Source of the DNA: Siphonodentalium dalli
Taxonomy: Eukaryota > Mollusca > Scaphopoda > Gadilida > Siphonodentaliidae
Length of the DNA: 64,000 bases
Assembly: GCA_032622095.1 (NCBI GenBank)
Contig: CP136069.1
Coordinates: 12,756,450 to 12,820,449, forward strand
Reading direction: 5' to 3'
Both the position numbers and the translations under genes were made by a program. Positions 11,047 through 22,794 of this stretch are shown in pieces (the first letter of the stretch is position 1; each line of letters starts with the position of its first letter). The notes below the pieces were generated by a model that saw nothing but the letters and a program-made list of their open reading frames with translations, was not told the DNA's origin and ran no database searches.

Positions 11047-12202
11047 AGGGGAGTTGTACACTTAATTCGCTCATTTATGGGACCATCTGCTTTTATATTC
11101 AACAGAATATATGCATCAAATGAATGAATTTGAGCCATGGATTAGTACAAGATACACTTTTATACCATAATTGGCTATGCTACTGTGTGTATAACACCTG
11201 TTTTGTAAATTTCATCTTTACACCCTACTGTGGGTATAACGATTCCTACTATTGGTATAAATTTCTACTGTTGTGTAAATGTTTCAACGGCACTTTATGT
11301 GTTAAAAGTTTATACCCATAGTAGAACGACCCGTCATTTGACCTCTGGTGACATCGCTGTCGAAATTTAGCCCAATTTTTCGTCACGCCCGCTTCGCGAA
11401 GTAAATACACAATTTTTCCGACTCAAAACACACTGAAATGCGATAAGTGGTCTAAACACAGAGATATATACTATCCAATTCCATTTACTGGGTTTACTTG
11501 TCAAAAAATGACACATTAAAGTTAGTTTAATGATGTTTTATGATAGGTGCATGCACCGACAAAGTACACGTTTTATACAGGTCGGCGATAGCTGTTGGAA
11601 ATGTAAACAAACAAACGCACGTGTTCGTCTGCCTTTCCGTGTGTGAAGTGAACGACGGCTCTACATTTTGACAACAACGTATAGATTGTTAATGGTATCT
11701 GCAATGTGGGAAATCTGAATGTGTGTTCACATCAGCTGACTGATGCCCAAGAAAGTGGCGAATCACCGAATTTCCTAGAAATATGTATTACTACGCGTGA
11801 CCCACATTCATGATAGCTTAACATGGGTCACTCGGTGCACATACATGTTAACAGTCACCAACATAGTAGCAATACATTTACGAAGCGACCGAAGAATAAT
11901 AATTATGGTATAAACAAAATACACTCATAGTAGCCGAGAATACAAAATTTTCACCACTTGTTATTCTCGGCTACTATGGGTGTATTCTATATGTGTGCTC
12001 TATGAATGATGCAAATAACATGGTAATTATAATGAAAATAAATTCATGACTGGAGTCATAAATTTATTTTCATTATAATTACAATTTTTGTTCGATTGTT
12101 CTTAGAGCACACGAGTGCATTTGTTTCAAATTCATTCATTTGTTGAATATATTCTGTTGAGCATAACTGTAGATGGTCCCATATTTAGTGTACAGTACCC
12201 CT
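11047..12202. mobile_element. TTAA-J element, 1.16 kb, middle of chain
   Basis: Bounded by TTAA at 11043-11046 and 12203-12206. Termini are AGGGGAGTTGTACACT and TAGTGTACAGTACCCCT, with a further inverted ATGGGACCATCTGC block. It contains two internal hairpins (about 11905-11990 with TAGTAGCCGAGAATA arms; about 12015-12085 with AATGAAAATAAATTCATGAC arms). A second copy of this type is at 60464-61046. No transposase seen. Confidence 0.8.
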
Positions 12203-12206
12203 TTAA

Positions 12207-12427
12207 CCCTTTGAGTGCCAGGTCCGATTTTTGTATCAACCCATATATCCTGTGCCAATGCATTCTCTTATATATGCAAGTCGACCATAGGAATGCATTG
12301 GCCTAACAATTTTTCATCATTTGTTTTTATTTTTTACAATTTTAATAATTTTTTTTTAATTTTTTTAGGGCCGATTTTACAGACCGTAATTTAGGGCCGA
12401 TAAGATCAGCCCCTGGCACTGAAAGGG
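12207..12427 (+). mobile_element. TTAA-C element, last of the chain
   Basis: TTAA at 12203-12206 and 12428-12431. Its h1 hairpin is shortened (CGACCATAGGAATGCATTGG). It shares its left TTAA with TTAA-J. Confidence 0.86.
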
Positions 12428-12492
12428 TTAAGTTCAACAAACAGCCTTATTTAATTACACTGTGATCATACCCCTAAATGAATGATTTGGAG

Positions 12493-12869
12493 CAAGTCTG
12501 AGTTTGGTCTGCCTGTAATTTGCAGAATGAGGTCCCCGGAGGGTGAATTTAGTGACTCTATCCTGCAAACACCAAATTCGCCCTCTGGAAACCTCATTTT
12601 GCATGTCCTCATCTGCTATGGGAGACATAGACTGAGATTGAAGTTCCCGAATGGTGAATATTGTGATGTACACCCATTGGGAACCTCGATTATGCAATGT
12701 GTCGTCTGCCAATTTGGGGATATAGAGAAACTAAATTAAAAAAGAAATAGAATCTATATTAGTGAAGAAGTTAATTTCTATAGAAATTTGATAATAAAGA
12801 AACTTTCCAGAGAATATGAGGCCTAAGCAGAATGAGGTCCCCAGAGGGTGAATTTAGTGATGCTAGCCC
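12493..12869. mobile_element. hAT-B long form, right end lost
   Basis: Starts CAAGTCTGAGTTTGG. It shows hairpin 1 (about 12523-12600), diverged hairpin 2 (GAAGTTCCCGAATGGTG to CATTGGGAACCTC), a spacer with GATATAGAGAAACTAAA, and the left arm of hairpin 3. Confidence 0.78.
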
Positions 12870-13018
12870 ACTTTTACCTGCATTGAGTATTCTTGTCGGA
12901 ATCATTCGTCCCGAATAAAGTAGTAAATATTTACATTTGAGTGTAGTTCAAACGCGGTGTTCTCTGAAACAGTACAGGCGATGTGAATGGAATTGTCCAC
13001 TATCTTAGTTGATTGGTA

Positions 13019-13200
13019 CAGTAATGCCCTAAGTAATCGACTCCTTTACCACAGCAGAATTATGGGTAACTTTTCAGGATTTCGTCGGAAATATGGCTTG
13101 TTGCCATTCATTGGAAAGCTCTCAATATTTCCGACTAAATGATGAAAAATTACCCATAATTTTGCTGTGGTTAAGGAGTCAATTATTTATGGCATTACTG
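13019..13200. mobile_element. TA-A MITE with eroded centre
   Basis: TA at 13017-13018 and 13201-13202. 182 bp; the inner right arm is deleted and several arm mismatches mark an older copy. Confidence 0.85.
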
Positions 13201-13319
13201 TACATTCTTCCGGTGGAGATACTGATACTATTTATTGGTATTATTCACTGAACTAAGTCCATTATTTGTAAATAGTTTGTTCTTGTAATTGTGTCCCGGA
13301 AGAGATAGACCATCATTAA

Positions 13320-13539
13320 CCCTTCCATGACGGGAGCTTCCTGAAATTTTTCGCAAACACTGTGCCAATGCATTCTCTTGTATATTTGAGTCTCCCATAG
13401 AGAGCCTCACATACATAAGAGAATACATTGACCTAATAATATTTACTTTAACTGTGTAAGCCACTGCATTCTCTTCTATATGCGAGGCTCCCGATGGGAG
13501 ACCTGCATTTATATAAGAGAATGCACTTGCACATGATCT
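13320..13539 (+). mobile_element. TTAA-E element with two h1-like hairpins
   Basis: TTAA at 13316-13319. The left end reads CCCTTCCATGACGGGAGCTT. Two hairpins use the alternative tip CTCCC-ATA-GGGAG class (GAGTCTCCCATAGAGAGCC; GAGGCTCCCGATGGGAGACC) where C and D elements have CGACC-GGTCG. The right TTAA (13540-13543) is shared with the next TTAA-D element. Confidence 0.7.
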
Positions 13540-13543
13540 TTAA

Positions 13544-13880
13544 CCCTTTACCCAACAGAACGGCCCTGTGCCAATGCATTCTCTTATATACGCGAGTCGA
13601 CCATAGGTCACCTCGCATATATAAGAGAATGCATTGGCTTAACACATATTAAAAATGATAAAATTGTCAAAGAATGTAGAAGAATATTATAAAAATTGTT
13701 AAAAAATGTAAGAAAAAATTATAAAATTGTTGAAGAATGTAAGAAAAAATGGTAAAAAGTGTTAAAAAAAGATTTTGTTTAGGCCAATGCATTCTCTTAT
13801 ATATGCGAGGCGACCTATGGTCGACTCGCATATATAAGAGAATGCATTGGCACAGGGCATAACTGTAACCATCACAATGT
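13544..13880 (-). mobile_element. TTAA-D element, truncated
   Basis: TTAA at 13540-13543, two opposed h1 hairpins, then the element stops at ATCACAATGT without its far terminus. Confidence 0.82.
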
Positions 13881-13917
13881 CAGTAGGTGGCTTAAAGTTT
13901 TGTTTTATTAATATACT

Positions 13918-14450
13918 TTTTATGTTTACCCATACCATTGTATGGTAAACATAATATCGACGTCCGGATTGACCACTCGTCGTGTGTCCGTCCGTCTGTC
14001 TGTCTGTCCATAGACACTTTACGCATGGTGCGATAACTCAATAAGTTTCTATCCGATCGAAACCAAATTCTCAGCACGAAATACAGATCGAGTTCGAATA
14101 TGGGTTCGATCCAAGTTTTTTTTATGGAGTTATGGCCCTTTTTAGACTTAAAATTCATGCATGCTACCATAACTCAAAAATGTTTTATCTGATCAGAATC
14201 AAATTTGGTATGCGAGTTTCTCGGACCAAAATACAGATCGAGTTCGAATATGGGTTTGATCCGATATTTTTTAATGGAGTTATGGCCCTTTGACTTAGAA
14301 TTTCTGCATATTTTGATAAATCAACCATTTTTCAGCTGATAAGAACCAAATTTGGTATGCGAGTTTCTCAACTCAAAATACAAATTGAGATTGAATATGG
14401 GTTAGATCCAACATTTTATACCAGAGTTATGGCCCTTTTTCAACTAAGAA
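13918..14450. repeat. Interspersed repeat with three internal units
   Basis: Starts TTATGTTTACCCATACC, includes GTCCGTCCGTCTGTCTGTC, then about three imperfect units of 125-140 bp, each with ATAACTCA, GAACCAAATTTGG-like, CAGATCGAGTTCGAATATGG and AGTTATGGCCCTTT blocks. A related copy is at 14811-15070. Family unknown. Confidence 0.7.
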
Positions 14451-14810
14451 TTGAACAGATAACCATAGCAGTCAACAACTAATTGATTACCAGCAGTATC
14501 ACTTTAGCTCTGTGGAGACAAACAGTAAATCTGAGTTATTGATAATTAGAGTTATTTTTAGACATTAGTGTGAGGTGTAACCAGATATATGTTTTTGAGG
14601 AACAGGACACTGGCTTACAGGCTGTAGCTCTATCTAATTAATTTGCACTCTTACTCTGGGTTTCTGAGGTCTCTATGCCAGGAAAGATGGGAATAAATTG
14701 TGTTTTATCACATATTTTGTCATGTTTGTCCAGTGTTTCACAGACAAAAAAAATCAAATGCATGCCCATGCTGGTGGAGATGGGAAAATTGATACTTTAG
14801 TACCCACAAA

Positions 14811-15070
14811 AGACTAATTTTTATGTTTACCCATATCATAGTATGGAAGTGTCAACATCCGGATTGACCAACTGTCATTAGTCCATCCATCTGTTTGTCT
14901 GTAGACACTTTACGCATGGTGCGATAACTCAAACATTTTTTATATGATCAGAACCAAATTTATGTATATGAATTTCTCAGCACAAAAGACAGATCGAGTT
15001 CGAATATGTTTGATCAGACAATGTTTAACTGATTTATGGCTCTTTTTCAACAAAAAAAATATTCACTCTT
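14811..15070. repeat. Second copy of the interspersed repeat
   Basis: Same order of blocks as 13918-14450 (TTTACCCATATCATAG, GACACTTTACGCATGG, AGATCGAGTTCGAATATG) but with one unit, more diverged. Confidence 0.65.
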
Positions 15071-15269
15071 AAAAAAATAAATTTAGTTTGAATTCCTTGC
15101 CCTATTTAACATAAGCCTGTGATTTATTGACAGCTCTGCTGTATAACAGATATTAATCGGTCAGCAGTGAGGTGTTCATCTTGATTGCTGTTGTGGGTAG
15201 AATTTGATACATTATCATTATATTGGAATCTCTTGATCAAGTATTGCATGTCCAGGTCACCTTTTCACA

Positions 15270-15345
15270 TTTAACCCAAGGCTGTGGTGGTTCAGCATTA
15301 CAGATCCTGTTCAAGTGCATTCTCTTATATAAATGTGAGTGACAC
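15270..15345 (+). mobile_element. TTAA-E fragment
   Basis: TTTAACCC, CAGCATTACAGATCCTG and GTGCATTCTCTTATATA blocks in family order; the hairpin is not closed. Confidence 0.5.
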
Positions 15346-15946
15346 ATAAATTCCAGTAATTTGTGTTATGTGCATTGTCTATAATAGTACCTAACAGTAT
15401 ACTCTATAATTCAACATCAAAACTCTCATTTATAATTCCGATCAGAGTAATTTACTATCGGCCTCTCGTTATACTCAGTTTTGAAAAAAAACGGGACATG
15501 TTCATTAATATTTTCATAATTGCGACGAATTTGAGATCCATTTCATCTCATAATCACATTTTAGCAAGGAAAAACAATCTATAAATGGCTGGGGTTAAAA
15601 AAAATTATATTGATTTCCTTATCACAACCAAAGAGGAAGTAAAGACACCTTCTAGAAAAAATATAGTTCCATTTTAAATGTGTCTTTTCACCTTGACAAA
15701 GTCAAAATTGTTAAACCACCCTTATCACCCATGTTTATCTCAGACTCACAGTCAACACAAAATAACCCAAAACAAATCGAATATCATAATTATTTGTAAT
15801 TAACCTGATAATAATGTTCTGGTATTTACATCGACAACATTGCGCTAAGTTCTTACGTCGTTTCACATGCCGATAATACACGTGTGTCTTACTAAAAAAT
15901 ATGAGGCCGGCTTTAGGGGCTAATTATGTGATAAATACAAGAGAAT
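15346..15946. other. Unassigned AT-rich DNA
   Basis: No convincing exon. A 73-aa frame at 15363-15584 has no recognisable domain. Confidence 0.4.
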
Positions 15947-16097
15947 CAAGCCTTGAAATAGTGTGTCTGTCATTTGCAGAATGAGGTCCCCAGAGGGTGA
16001 ATCTAGTGATGCTACCCCGCATAGCGGGGTAGCATCACTAAATTCACCCTCTGGGAACCTCATTCTGCAAATGACAGACACACTATTTCAAGGCTTG
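15947..16097. mobile_element. hAT-B MITE, single-hairpin minimal form
   Basis: 151-bp almost perfect palindrome from CAAGCCTTGAAATAGTG to CACTATTTCAAGGCTTG, arms about 74 bp, centre CCCCGCATAGCGGGG. It defines both family termini. Flanking 8-mers (AAGAGAAT, GATAAACA) do not match, so this copy gives no target duplication. Confidence 0.88.
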
Positions 16098-16662
16098 GAT
16101 AAACACATTTATATAAGCTCAACGAAGAATTATTTGGAGATTGGATATTTGGTTGATTGATATTGAATAGATTCAGCACGGGTTTCTCGATTGTTCTAAA
16201 GTGTGCTTGTTCGCAAACGAATATTTTAGCTTCATTCTACGTTTAGCTTCTAAGGTGCACGGTTGGCCCACCCTCCCACCAAAATTTAGTAAAGTAGATA
16301 ATTATTCGATTGTATTGGCTTATGAAAAGGATGATCATCAATATGAAAATATATATTCCAAAAGTTAGTTTCATTGTATGATACTTGTTTATAGGATGGC
16401 ATGTCTTTTTGTGATTATATAATGAGAACAATATATATATGATGTGCACAATTTATTAATAAAATTTCCACATCCCACCGGTGCTTTGATTTTTATAAAA
16501 TAACGTGAAATTACCGAAACATAGATCGTTGTATTATCTCTTAGAAGCCACAGTGAAATACGACTTCATTATTTCGCTCTTGATAGCATTATTTCATTGT
16601 AGGGCTTGAAACTTAACACAAGCTGTCAAGGTCAATCGAGTAATCCTTGCGTGCACACTGTC
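16098..16662. other. Unassigned DNA
   Basis: No supported exon or repeat recognised. Confidence 0.4.
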
Positions 16663-16670
16663 CACTAGCC

Positions 16671-17970
16671 CAGGGACCAGCCGAGAGGGCGACGTGGGCG
16701 AAGAAGTCGCCCTATCGCCGTCCACTTCGCCTTATTTTTGCAGTCGGGCGAAGTTTAAGTCGCCCTCCAATTTTGAGAACTTTGTTTTTTTTTTTCAATT
16801 TTTCAATTTTGAGAAGTCGCCTAACAAAAATGGCTAAGTTACTAGCAAACACTGTCTGCAGTAGTATCTCAGTGGTGTCCGTTTGAAGTACCAACACCTC
16901 TAACATCAATCACAACGCACCACTCACATATGATCATTGGCACGCGGCGTATTATATGAAACACGTGGCTTCAATTTAAACACCCATTTTGAGCCCCAGT
17001 CATTCTTTATTAATACGTCGATAATACGTATTTTCTACTTTCTAATGTTCATCAACAGTATAGCACGTGGTTTTAAACACGCATCGATTATATGAAACAC
17101 GTGGCTTCAATTTAAACACCCATTTTGAGCCCCAGTCATTACGTCGATAAAACGTATTTTTCTACAATCTGTTTATCAACAATATAGCACGTGGTTTTAA
17201 AACACCCACGATGAGCCCCACGCATTCTTTATCACAGTGTCGTGACGACATGAAAACAAACGAGCATATTTCCCCCCCGTTGGAACCTCCTAATCTCTTG
17301 CCACAATGTCTCATTGTCTGTATCTGCTTTGTGCACTTGCTTTGTTATTTTAGCGGATTAATGACGGTGAATTCTTTTGATAACTTTATGACTTCAGACA
17401 ATAAATTGCCCTAATTAAACCACACCTTGCAATGAAAATTACAACTCACACCTCTCACAATGTGTCAATTCATCACTCCATCTATGGAGTTTGGTTAAAG
17501 AAATTTTAAAACAAATTCTTTGTGAAGCATATTAAAATTTCAAACGGGATTACTAACAGAGCGCAGTAAAAGTGTTCATGATTTCGTTTCGTTTCGGTTT
17601 GATAAATATTGTTGGCATTTTTAAAAACCCGAAAAATATGAAATAAAATCCTGTCATTCTCCGGAATTTCTCCCACAATTACGATATAAAATGCTGCTAT
17701 CCTCTCACAATTATGTTTGGGTATTATTAATAGTTATTAGGGTCATGAAGTGAACATAATGACTCCATATTTCAACCATTGTTTCATAAGTTTAATTGAC
17801 ATATTTCATCTCTCCTATTTTCGTTCTATAGGCTATAGCGACTCCTGTCGTAGTAATGATCAATTTAAATTTTGTAGACTCACTTCGCCCTATAGAACGG
17901 CCACTTCGCCTTATTTTTATAGTAGGGCGAAGTCATTTCGCCCTGAAAATGGGGTCTAGGCTGGTCCCTG
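16671..17970. mobile_element. hAT-like non-autonomous element, 1.3 kb
   Basis: Perfect 8-bp target duplication CACTAGCC (16663-16670, 17971-17978) around 12-bp perfect inverted ends CAGGGACCAGCC and GGCTGGTCCCTG. The CAGGG start plus 8-bp duplication is typical of hAT. Subterminal GGGCGAAG and CTTCGCCC motifs are clustered at both ends, as transposase-binding arrays often are. The interior holds two copies of a roughly 130-bp unit (about 16965-17210, CACGTGGCTTCAATTTAAAC). No transposase reading frame. Confidence 0.9.
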
Positions 17971-18166
17971 CACTAGCCAATCAAAAGCAACGAATTTATG
18001 ACGGCGCGTGATCAATAGACAATTTATATTAGAGTCACAGCATGTCAAATTCAACTTTACGCCTTGGCTCTGACAGGTGTGCTCTTTACTTAAGTACTGT
18101 TAACGATTTAATTAATTAAGTCTTAACTTAGCAACTTTGAGCTTAAATAATCTGCATATAATAAAA

Positions 18167-18338
18167 AGAATACCTACAGTTTTTTGTTTGAATACCTGAA
18201 ACATCTCATTCGTGTCTGGAAAGAAATATAAAATTTTAACTCGCGGCTTTTAGACCCTCGTGAAAATTTGTTATTTCTTTCCAGACACTCATGAGATATT
18301 TCGGTATTCAAACAAAATCTGTAGGTATTCTCAAAATC
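18167..18338. mobile_element. Single palindromic element
   Basis: Inverted arms of about 70 bp from AGAATACCTACAG to CTGTAGGTATTCT, including GTGTCTGGAAAGAAATA. Only one copy seen, so the family is unknown. Confidence 0.65.
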
Positions 18339-18431
18339 TTTGACTGAGAATGTAAATAACCCAATCTGAGAATTTAATAACAAAGTGTTAATTTTTATCA
18401 ACAATTTGACAAAAATTTCAGGGTAGGAGTT

Positions 18432-18540
18432 TAGCCCTGAGGTTCATGACGGGAGCTGTGCTTGTGCAGCATTAAAGATCCTGTGCCAGTGCATTCTCTT
18501 GTATATGCAAGTCTCCCATAGGGAGCCTCGCATATTTATG
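18432..18540 (+). mobile_element. TTAA-E fragment
   Basis: TTCATGACGGGAGCTGTGC, CAGCATTAAAGATCCTGTGC, then an h1-like left arm with tip GTCTCCCATAGGGAGCC and a degraded right arm. Confidence 0.65.
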
Positions 18541-19034
18541 AAAATTTATTAATTAGCTGTAGGTTATCGGGCGCAATAAGTAAAAATCTGCCCGCATCAT
18601 AAGTAACAAAAGTCGGTCTATAATTGGAAAACATGGCCAATAAGTAAAAAAGTTGGCCAATAAGTAGAAAGGCGGCCAATAAGTCAATGGTAACGTAAAT
18701 GACTTCATACGTATTTAACTCAATCGGCAAAGAATATTGGGTCGACGGAAGATAAATTGCAGTTGATTTCGAATGAATTTATGGACAGTCACTCTTTTTG
18801 GGAGTAAATATACCTGGATGTGGATGAACTACATGTATGCGTATCAATACCATTCTCAGCGGAAACTGACAGTACTGTGAACTCGCTGCAAGTTCATCAC
18901 AAAGTTCACAAGAATAAAAATTGCTGGAATAATTGTTAATTTAATAAAGCACACATCGTATATATCTATGTTAATATATTCTTCCTGTGAAACAATTATG
19001 ACCAATGTTGCTAATTAATAAAATATATATACTT
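18541..19034. other. Unassigned DNA
   Basis: Short local direct repeats of GGCCAATAAGT (about 18635-18680). No exon supported. Confidence 0.4.
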
Positions 19035-19035
19035 A

Positions 19036-19168
19036 TTAATTGGTTGTTTCCACATTGACCGAGTAATGAGGCCTCGGTCTGTCGTATTAGCCTGCGGCCT
19101 GCGGCCTCAGGCCAATACGACAGACCTTCGGCCTCATAACTCGGCCAATATGGAAACAACCAATTAAT
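19036..19168. mobile_element. GC-rich palindrome in AT-rich DNA
   Basis: Arms ATTAATTGGTTGTTTCCA and complement enclose inner arms GGCCTCGGTCTGTCGTATT; tip CCTGCGGCCTGCGGCCTCAGG. One copy seen. Could be a solitary foldback element. Confidence 0.65.
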
Positions 19169-19201
19169 AACATCTAGAGTACTCGCTTACAAGGTCAAGT
19201 T

Positions 19202-19557
19202 CAGGGGAGCCGGAAGCATCCAAGGGCAGGGGGGGGGGGGGCAGAGCCTACAAAAAGGGGCACTTTTCCGCAAAAAAGGACATTTTCTCCGCAAACTCGG
19301 GAAAATAACCATAAATTCATTGTAGCATAAATCCCTATTTTAATGGTATTTGTCGGTTTTTATGGCCGTTTTGTAATAAAATTGACAAAAAATTAATATT
19401 CCTTGTGAAATTGGTGGTATTTGGACCAAAAAACACGAGATTAAACACACAAAAAGCATTTTCTGTCTCCAGAAAAAGGGCAAGTCCTGCCCCCGCTTGC
19501 CCCCCTTGGTCAAGGGCAGGGGGGGGGGGCAGCTGCCCCCCTCTTCCGGCGCCCCTG
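19202..19557. mobile_element. hAT-like element with G-runs
   Basis: Inverted ends CAGGGGAGCCGGAAG and CTTCCGGCGCCCCTG. Flanking 8-mers GTCAAGTT and GTCTAGGT match at six of eight positions, a probable decayed target duplication. Subterminal AAGGGCAGGGGGGGGG blocks occur near both ends in direct orientation. Confidence 0.7.
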
Positions 19558-19564
19558 GTCTAGG

Positions 19565-20016
19565 TAAATATTGCTAAGCCATTGTAATCTCTTAAATATG
19601 CAAGGCTTGCTATGGGAGACTCGGATAGCGGTCTAGCATCACCAATTTCACCCTCTGAGAACCTCATTCTGCATGGCCTCATATGTTATGGGAGACATAG
19701 ACTCAGATTGAAGTTCCCAAATGGCAAATATTGTGATGTACACCCATTAGGAACCTCGATTATGCAATGTGTAGTCAGCCAATTTGGCGATATAGAAAAA
19801 CTTAACTAAAAAAGAAATAGAATCTATGTGAAGAACTTTCTATAGAAATTTGATAATAAAGAAACCTTCCAGAGAAGATGAGGCCAAAGCAGAATGAGGT
19901 CCCCAGAGGGTGAATTTAATTATACTAACCTGATATTCAGGATAGCGTCACTGAATTCACCCTCTGGGTACCTCATTCTGCAAATGACAGGCACCTTTTT
20001 CTCAGGTCTGATCTTG
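19565..20016. mobile_element. TTAA-E remnant fused to hAT-B long form
   Basis: 19565-19620 resembles an h1-like arm (GCAAGGCTTGCTATGGGAGAC). From about 19626 it is hAT-B: end of hairpin 1, hairpin 2 (AAGTTCCCAAATGGC to ATTAGGAACCTC), hairpin 3, and a right end near CTCAGGTCTGATCTTG. The left terminus is missing. Confidence 0.65.
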
Positions 20017-20354
20017 ACTTGGACACACTGTAACACTTTGACATCTCTTGAGCCCCCAGCACTCATTAGATTTTTATAAGTGAGACTACAAGTGATTTCA
20101 CCTGTGGCCTCAAGCACTCTAATATTTCTCACCTTCTCTGACATGATGGTACAGCTCTGGTTTCTGAATCTCTCAGTCAAGACATTTCTTATCTCCCTTC
20201 TGGCTATTACGCATGAAGAACGGTGTCAACAATAAATTAGAAAAACGCTAGAAAATGTAAGAATAAAAGGAATTTGATATAAACCCAGGTGTTAAGGTTA
20301 TGCTGATCTCTTAGAATTCTTGACTTTGATGAATTAACTTCTATCTGTTCTCTG

Positions 20355-20972
20355 AGAATAGACCAGTCAGAAGACCTTCACGATAAATCAGCCTCTAACT
20401 AGATCATACCATGAATCTCTACTATGGCTGACACCTGTAAAGATCATATTCCATCGATACAAAACCTTGGAACTTTTTGAAGTTTTGACAGGGAACCATA
20501 TAAAGTCAAAAGAATAATGCGGGGGAATATATTTCTTAGTTATTATCCATGTCTTAATAATGTAATTCACAATAGGTGAAGGTCCCAACTCAAAATTTCA
20601 CGTCTGAAGTGACTTTGATTCTCGATTTTGATTTGCGTCCCTCACAATTATGGTTTTCCTGGTAATTAATTCAATGTTTATTGCGATATCGGCCCACAAA
20701 AGTCGTGGAAAAGCATGCAATTTTAAGGTGGGACCTTCACCTACAGCGAAGAACATTATTAAGGAACAGATAGTAATTAAGAAATATATTCCCCGCGTTA
20801 TTTTTTCGACTTTATATGGTTCCCTGTCAAAACTTCAAAAAGTTCCCAGGTTTTGAACTGGTGGAATATGATCTCTACAGGCGTTAGCCCGAGTAGAGAT
20901 TAATGGCATGATCTAAGAACAGACCAGTCAGTAGACCTTTCACGAGAAATCAGTAAGCCTCTACCTCACTAG
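20355..20972. repeat. Pal-H: long palindrome flanked by direct repeats
   Basis: Inverted arms (about 20403-20600 and 20700-20914) share ATGATCTCTAC/TAGAGATCAT, CCTTGGAACTTTTTGAAG, AATATATTTCTTA and GGTGAAGGTCCC blocks. Outside them a roughly 48-58-bp direct repeat (GACCAGTCAG...AAATCAG...CCTCTA) lies at 20355-20402 and 20915-20972. Related pieces are at 45145 and 53555. Confidence 0.7.
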
Positions 20973-21185
20973 TGTAAAATGCAATAAAATAGCGTATATA
21001 CCATAATTGTGCAATGCTCTTTATTCTGATAAGTTCTTATAACAGAATAATATGCCATTACAGGTTCTGTAATAACGTGACCTATTCAGATTAACGTTGG
21101 TCCATGATTGATCGCGATAATTTGAATACAATAACCAAGGAGCATGCCCCTGATATTTAAAAAACAATCTTTAAAAATGCTCTTT

Positions 21186-21675
21186 AGGCTACACCAATAT
21201 TTAAGTCTGGTTTACGAACACCGCCGACAACTTTTGTTCCATTCCATGAAAAATAATAAAAAAAAATTTAATTTAAAAAAAAAAAATTTTTTTTTTTTAT
21301 TAGTGTACTACTATTAAGCATGGGGAATAATAGTTCAACGTTACTCAGCTAAAAGGTAGGGTTTTTAAATTATATTCGCATATGCCTGGCTAGACAATTT
21401 GTGGATTGGAGCAGTATGCACTAATTTCCTATTAATACATGTCTCTATTTTTATTTATTTTATGACAGACAAGAAATGTCTGTTTATATTAAATTTGAAT
21501 ATTAAAAACACATTTCAAATTCATATTTTATATATAATTATTGTGAAATTCAGGTAGAACTCCACAATTTAACCAATAAACTGGGGTGAGAGAAATTTTT
21601 GTTTTTTCTCCCCTCCTGCATCTACTTTTTTTTTCCCACATGTTTGTAAACCAGACTTAAAAATTGGTGTCGCCT
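21186..21675. mobile_element. Element with long inverted ends, family unknown
   Basis: Inverted ends of about 35 bp: AGGCTACACCAATATTTAAG and CTTAAAAATTGGTGTCGCCT, extended by GTCTGGTTTACGAACA / TGTTTGTAAACCAGAC. The interior is A/T runs. No clear target duplication. Confidence 0.65.
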
Positions 21676-21745
21676 TATGACTAAAATGTTGGAAATCTGA
21701 AAATATTTGTCATGTGTTAAATCTCAACGATTTATATTCACTTAA

Positions 21746-21832
21746 CCCTTTGAGTGCCAGGGGCCGATATTATCGGCCCTAAACCTACACAATAAGTCTG
21801 TTAAAGAATATAATAAAATATATTAAAATTGT

Positions 21833-21869
<37 letters not shown>

Positions 21870-21989
21870 TTAAGCCAATGCATTCTCTTATATATGCGAG
21901 GCGACCTATGGTCGACTCGCATATATAAGAGAATGCATTGGCACAGGGTATATGGGTTGATACAAAAATCGGACCTGGCACTCAAAGGG
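21746..21989 (-). mobile_element. TTAA-C MITE, short form
   Basis: TTAA at 21742-21745 and 21990-21993. The left end reads CCCTTTGAGTGCCAGGGG, with the GGTCCGATTTTTG end at the right. One h1 hairpin and a long A-run. Confidence 0.88.
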
Positions 21990-22274
21990 TTAATAAACAT
22001 CATGATATGTGGGATACTCATTAAACATGCTTGCATGATTCAGTGCCTGAAATATGAGCTCATATTATATGGGCTCTCCGTTGAGAAAATATTTTGAAAC
22101 CAGTAACCCACTTTAAGGTCAATTTTGAGGTAGTTTTCGGCATCAGAAATGGCGACAACCCATGTTAATGGCTTCAGGATATTTGAATTAGGTTTTAAAG
22201 TGTATTTTTGTACGTTTCCCCAAAAATGGTTTGTTATTTGATTGATTTATATTATAATTTTCTAGTTGCATTAA

Positions 22275-22725
22275 CACTTTCAGTGCCAGGTCCTATTTTT
22301 GTATCAACCCATATACCCTGTGCCAATGCATTCTCTTATATATGCGAGTCGACCATAGGTCGCCTCGCATATATAAGAGGATGCATTGGCCTAACAATTT
22401 TTCATCATTTGTTATTATGTTTTACAATTTTTTACAATTTTAATAATTTTTATTATATTCTTTAACAGACTTATTTTGTAGGTTTAGTGCCAGGGAATCT
22501 TGCGTTTTTCATGGGCATCAAAATTATTACTATGAATACTTGGTGATAGTTTTGAGTTATAACATGCTCCTAAGGTTTTATCCAGGTTTTTATTTTGAAT
22601 TTGCTATAGCATGCTTAAGCATACCCAAAACAAACTCAAACCCAAAAACAATTAAAAAAATTTTAGGGCCGATTTTACAGACCGTAAATTAGGGCCGATG
22701 AGATCGGCCCCTGGCACTGAAAGGG
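22275..22725 (+). mobile_element. TTAA-C element, long form
   Basis: TTAA at 22271-22274 and 22726-22729. The left end is mutated to CACTTTCAGTGCC. It contains h1 and the long-form block with GCATGCTTAAGCATAC. Confidence 0.87.
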
Positions 22726-22794
22726 TTAAGGTGCTGACATAACCCCACTAGTTTAGAAGATAGTGCCAGTATTTATTTCTTTGCATGACAAAAT

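Noticed and set aside
15947-16105. 8-bp target duplication for the single-hairpin hAT-B copy
   Set aside because: Flanking 8-mers AAGAGAAT and GATAAACA do not match, so I rely on other copies for the duplication length.
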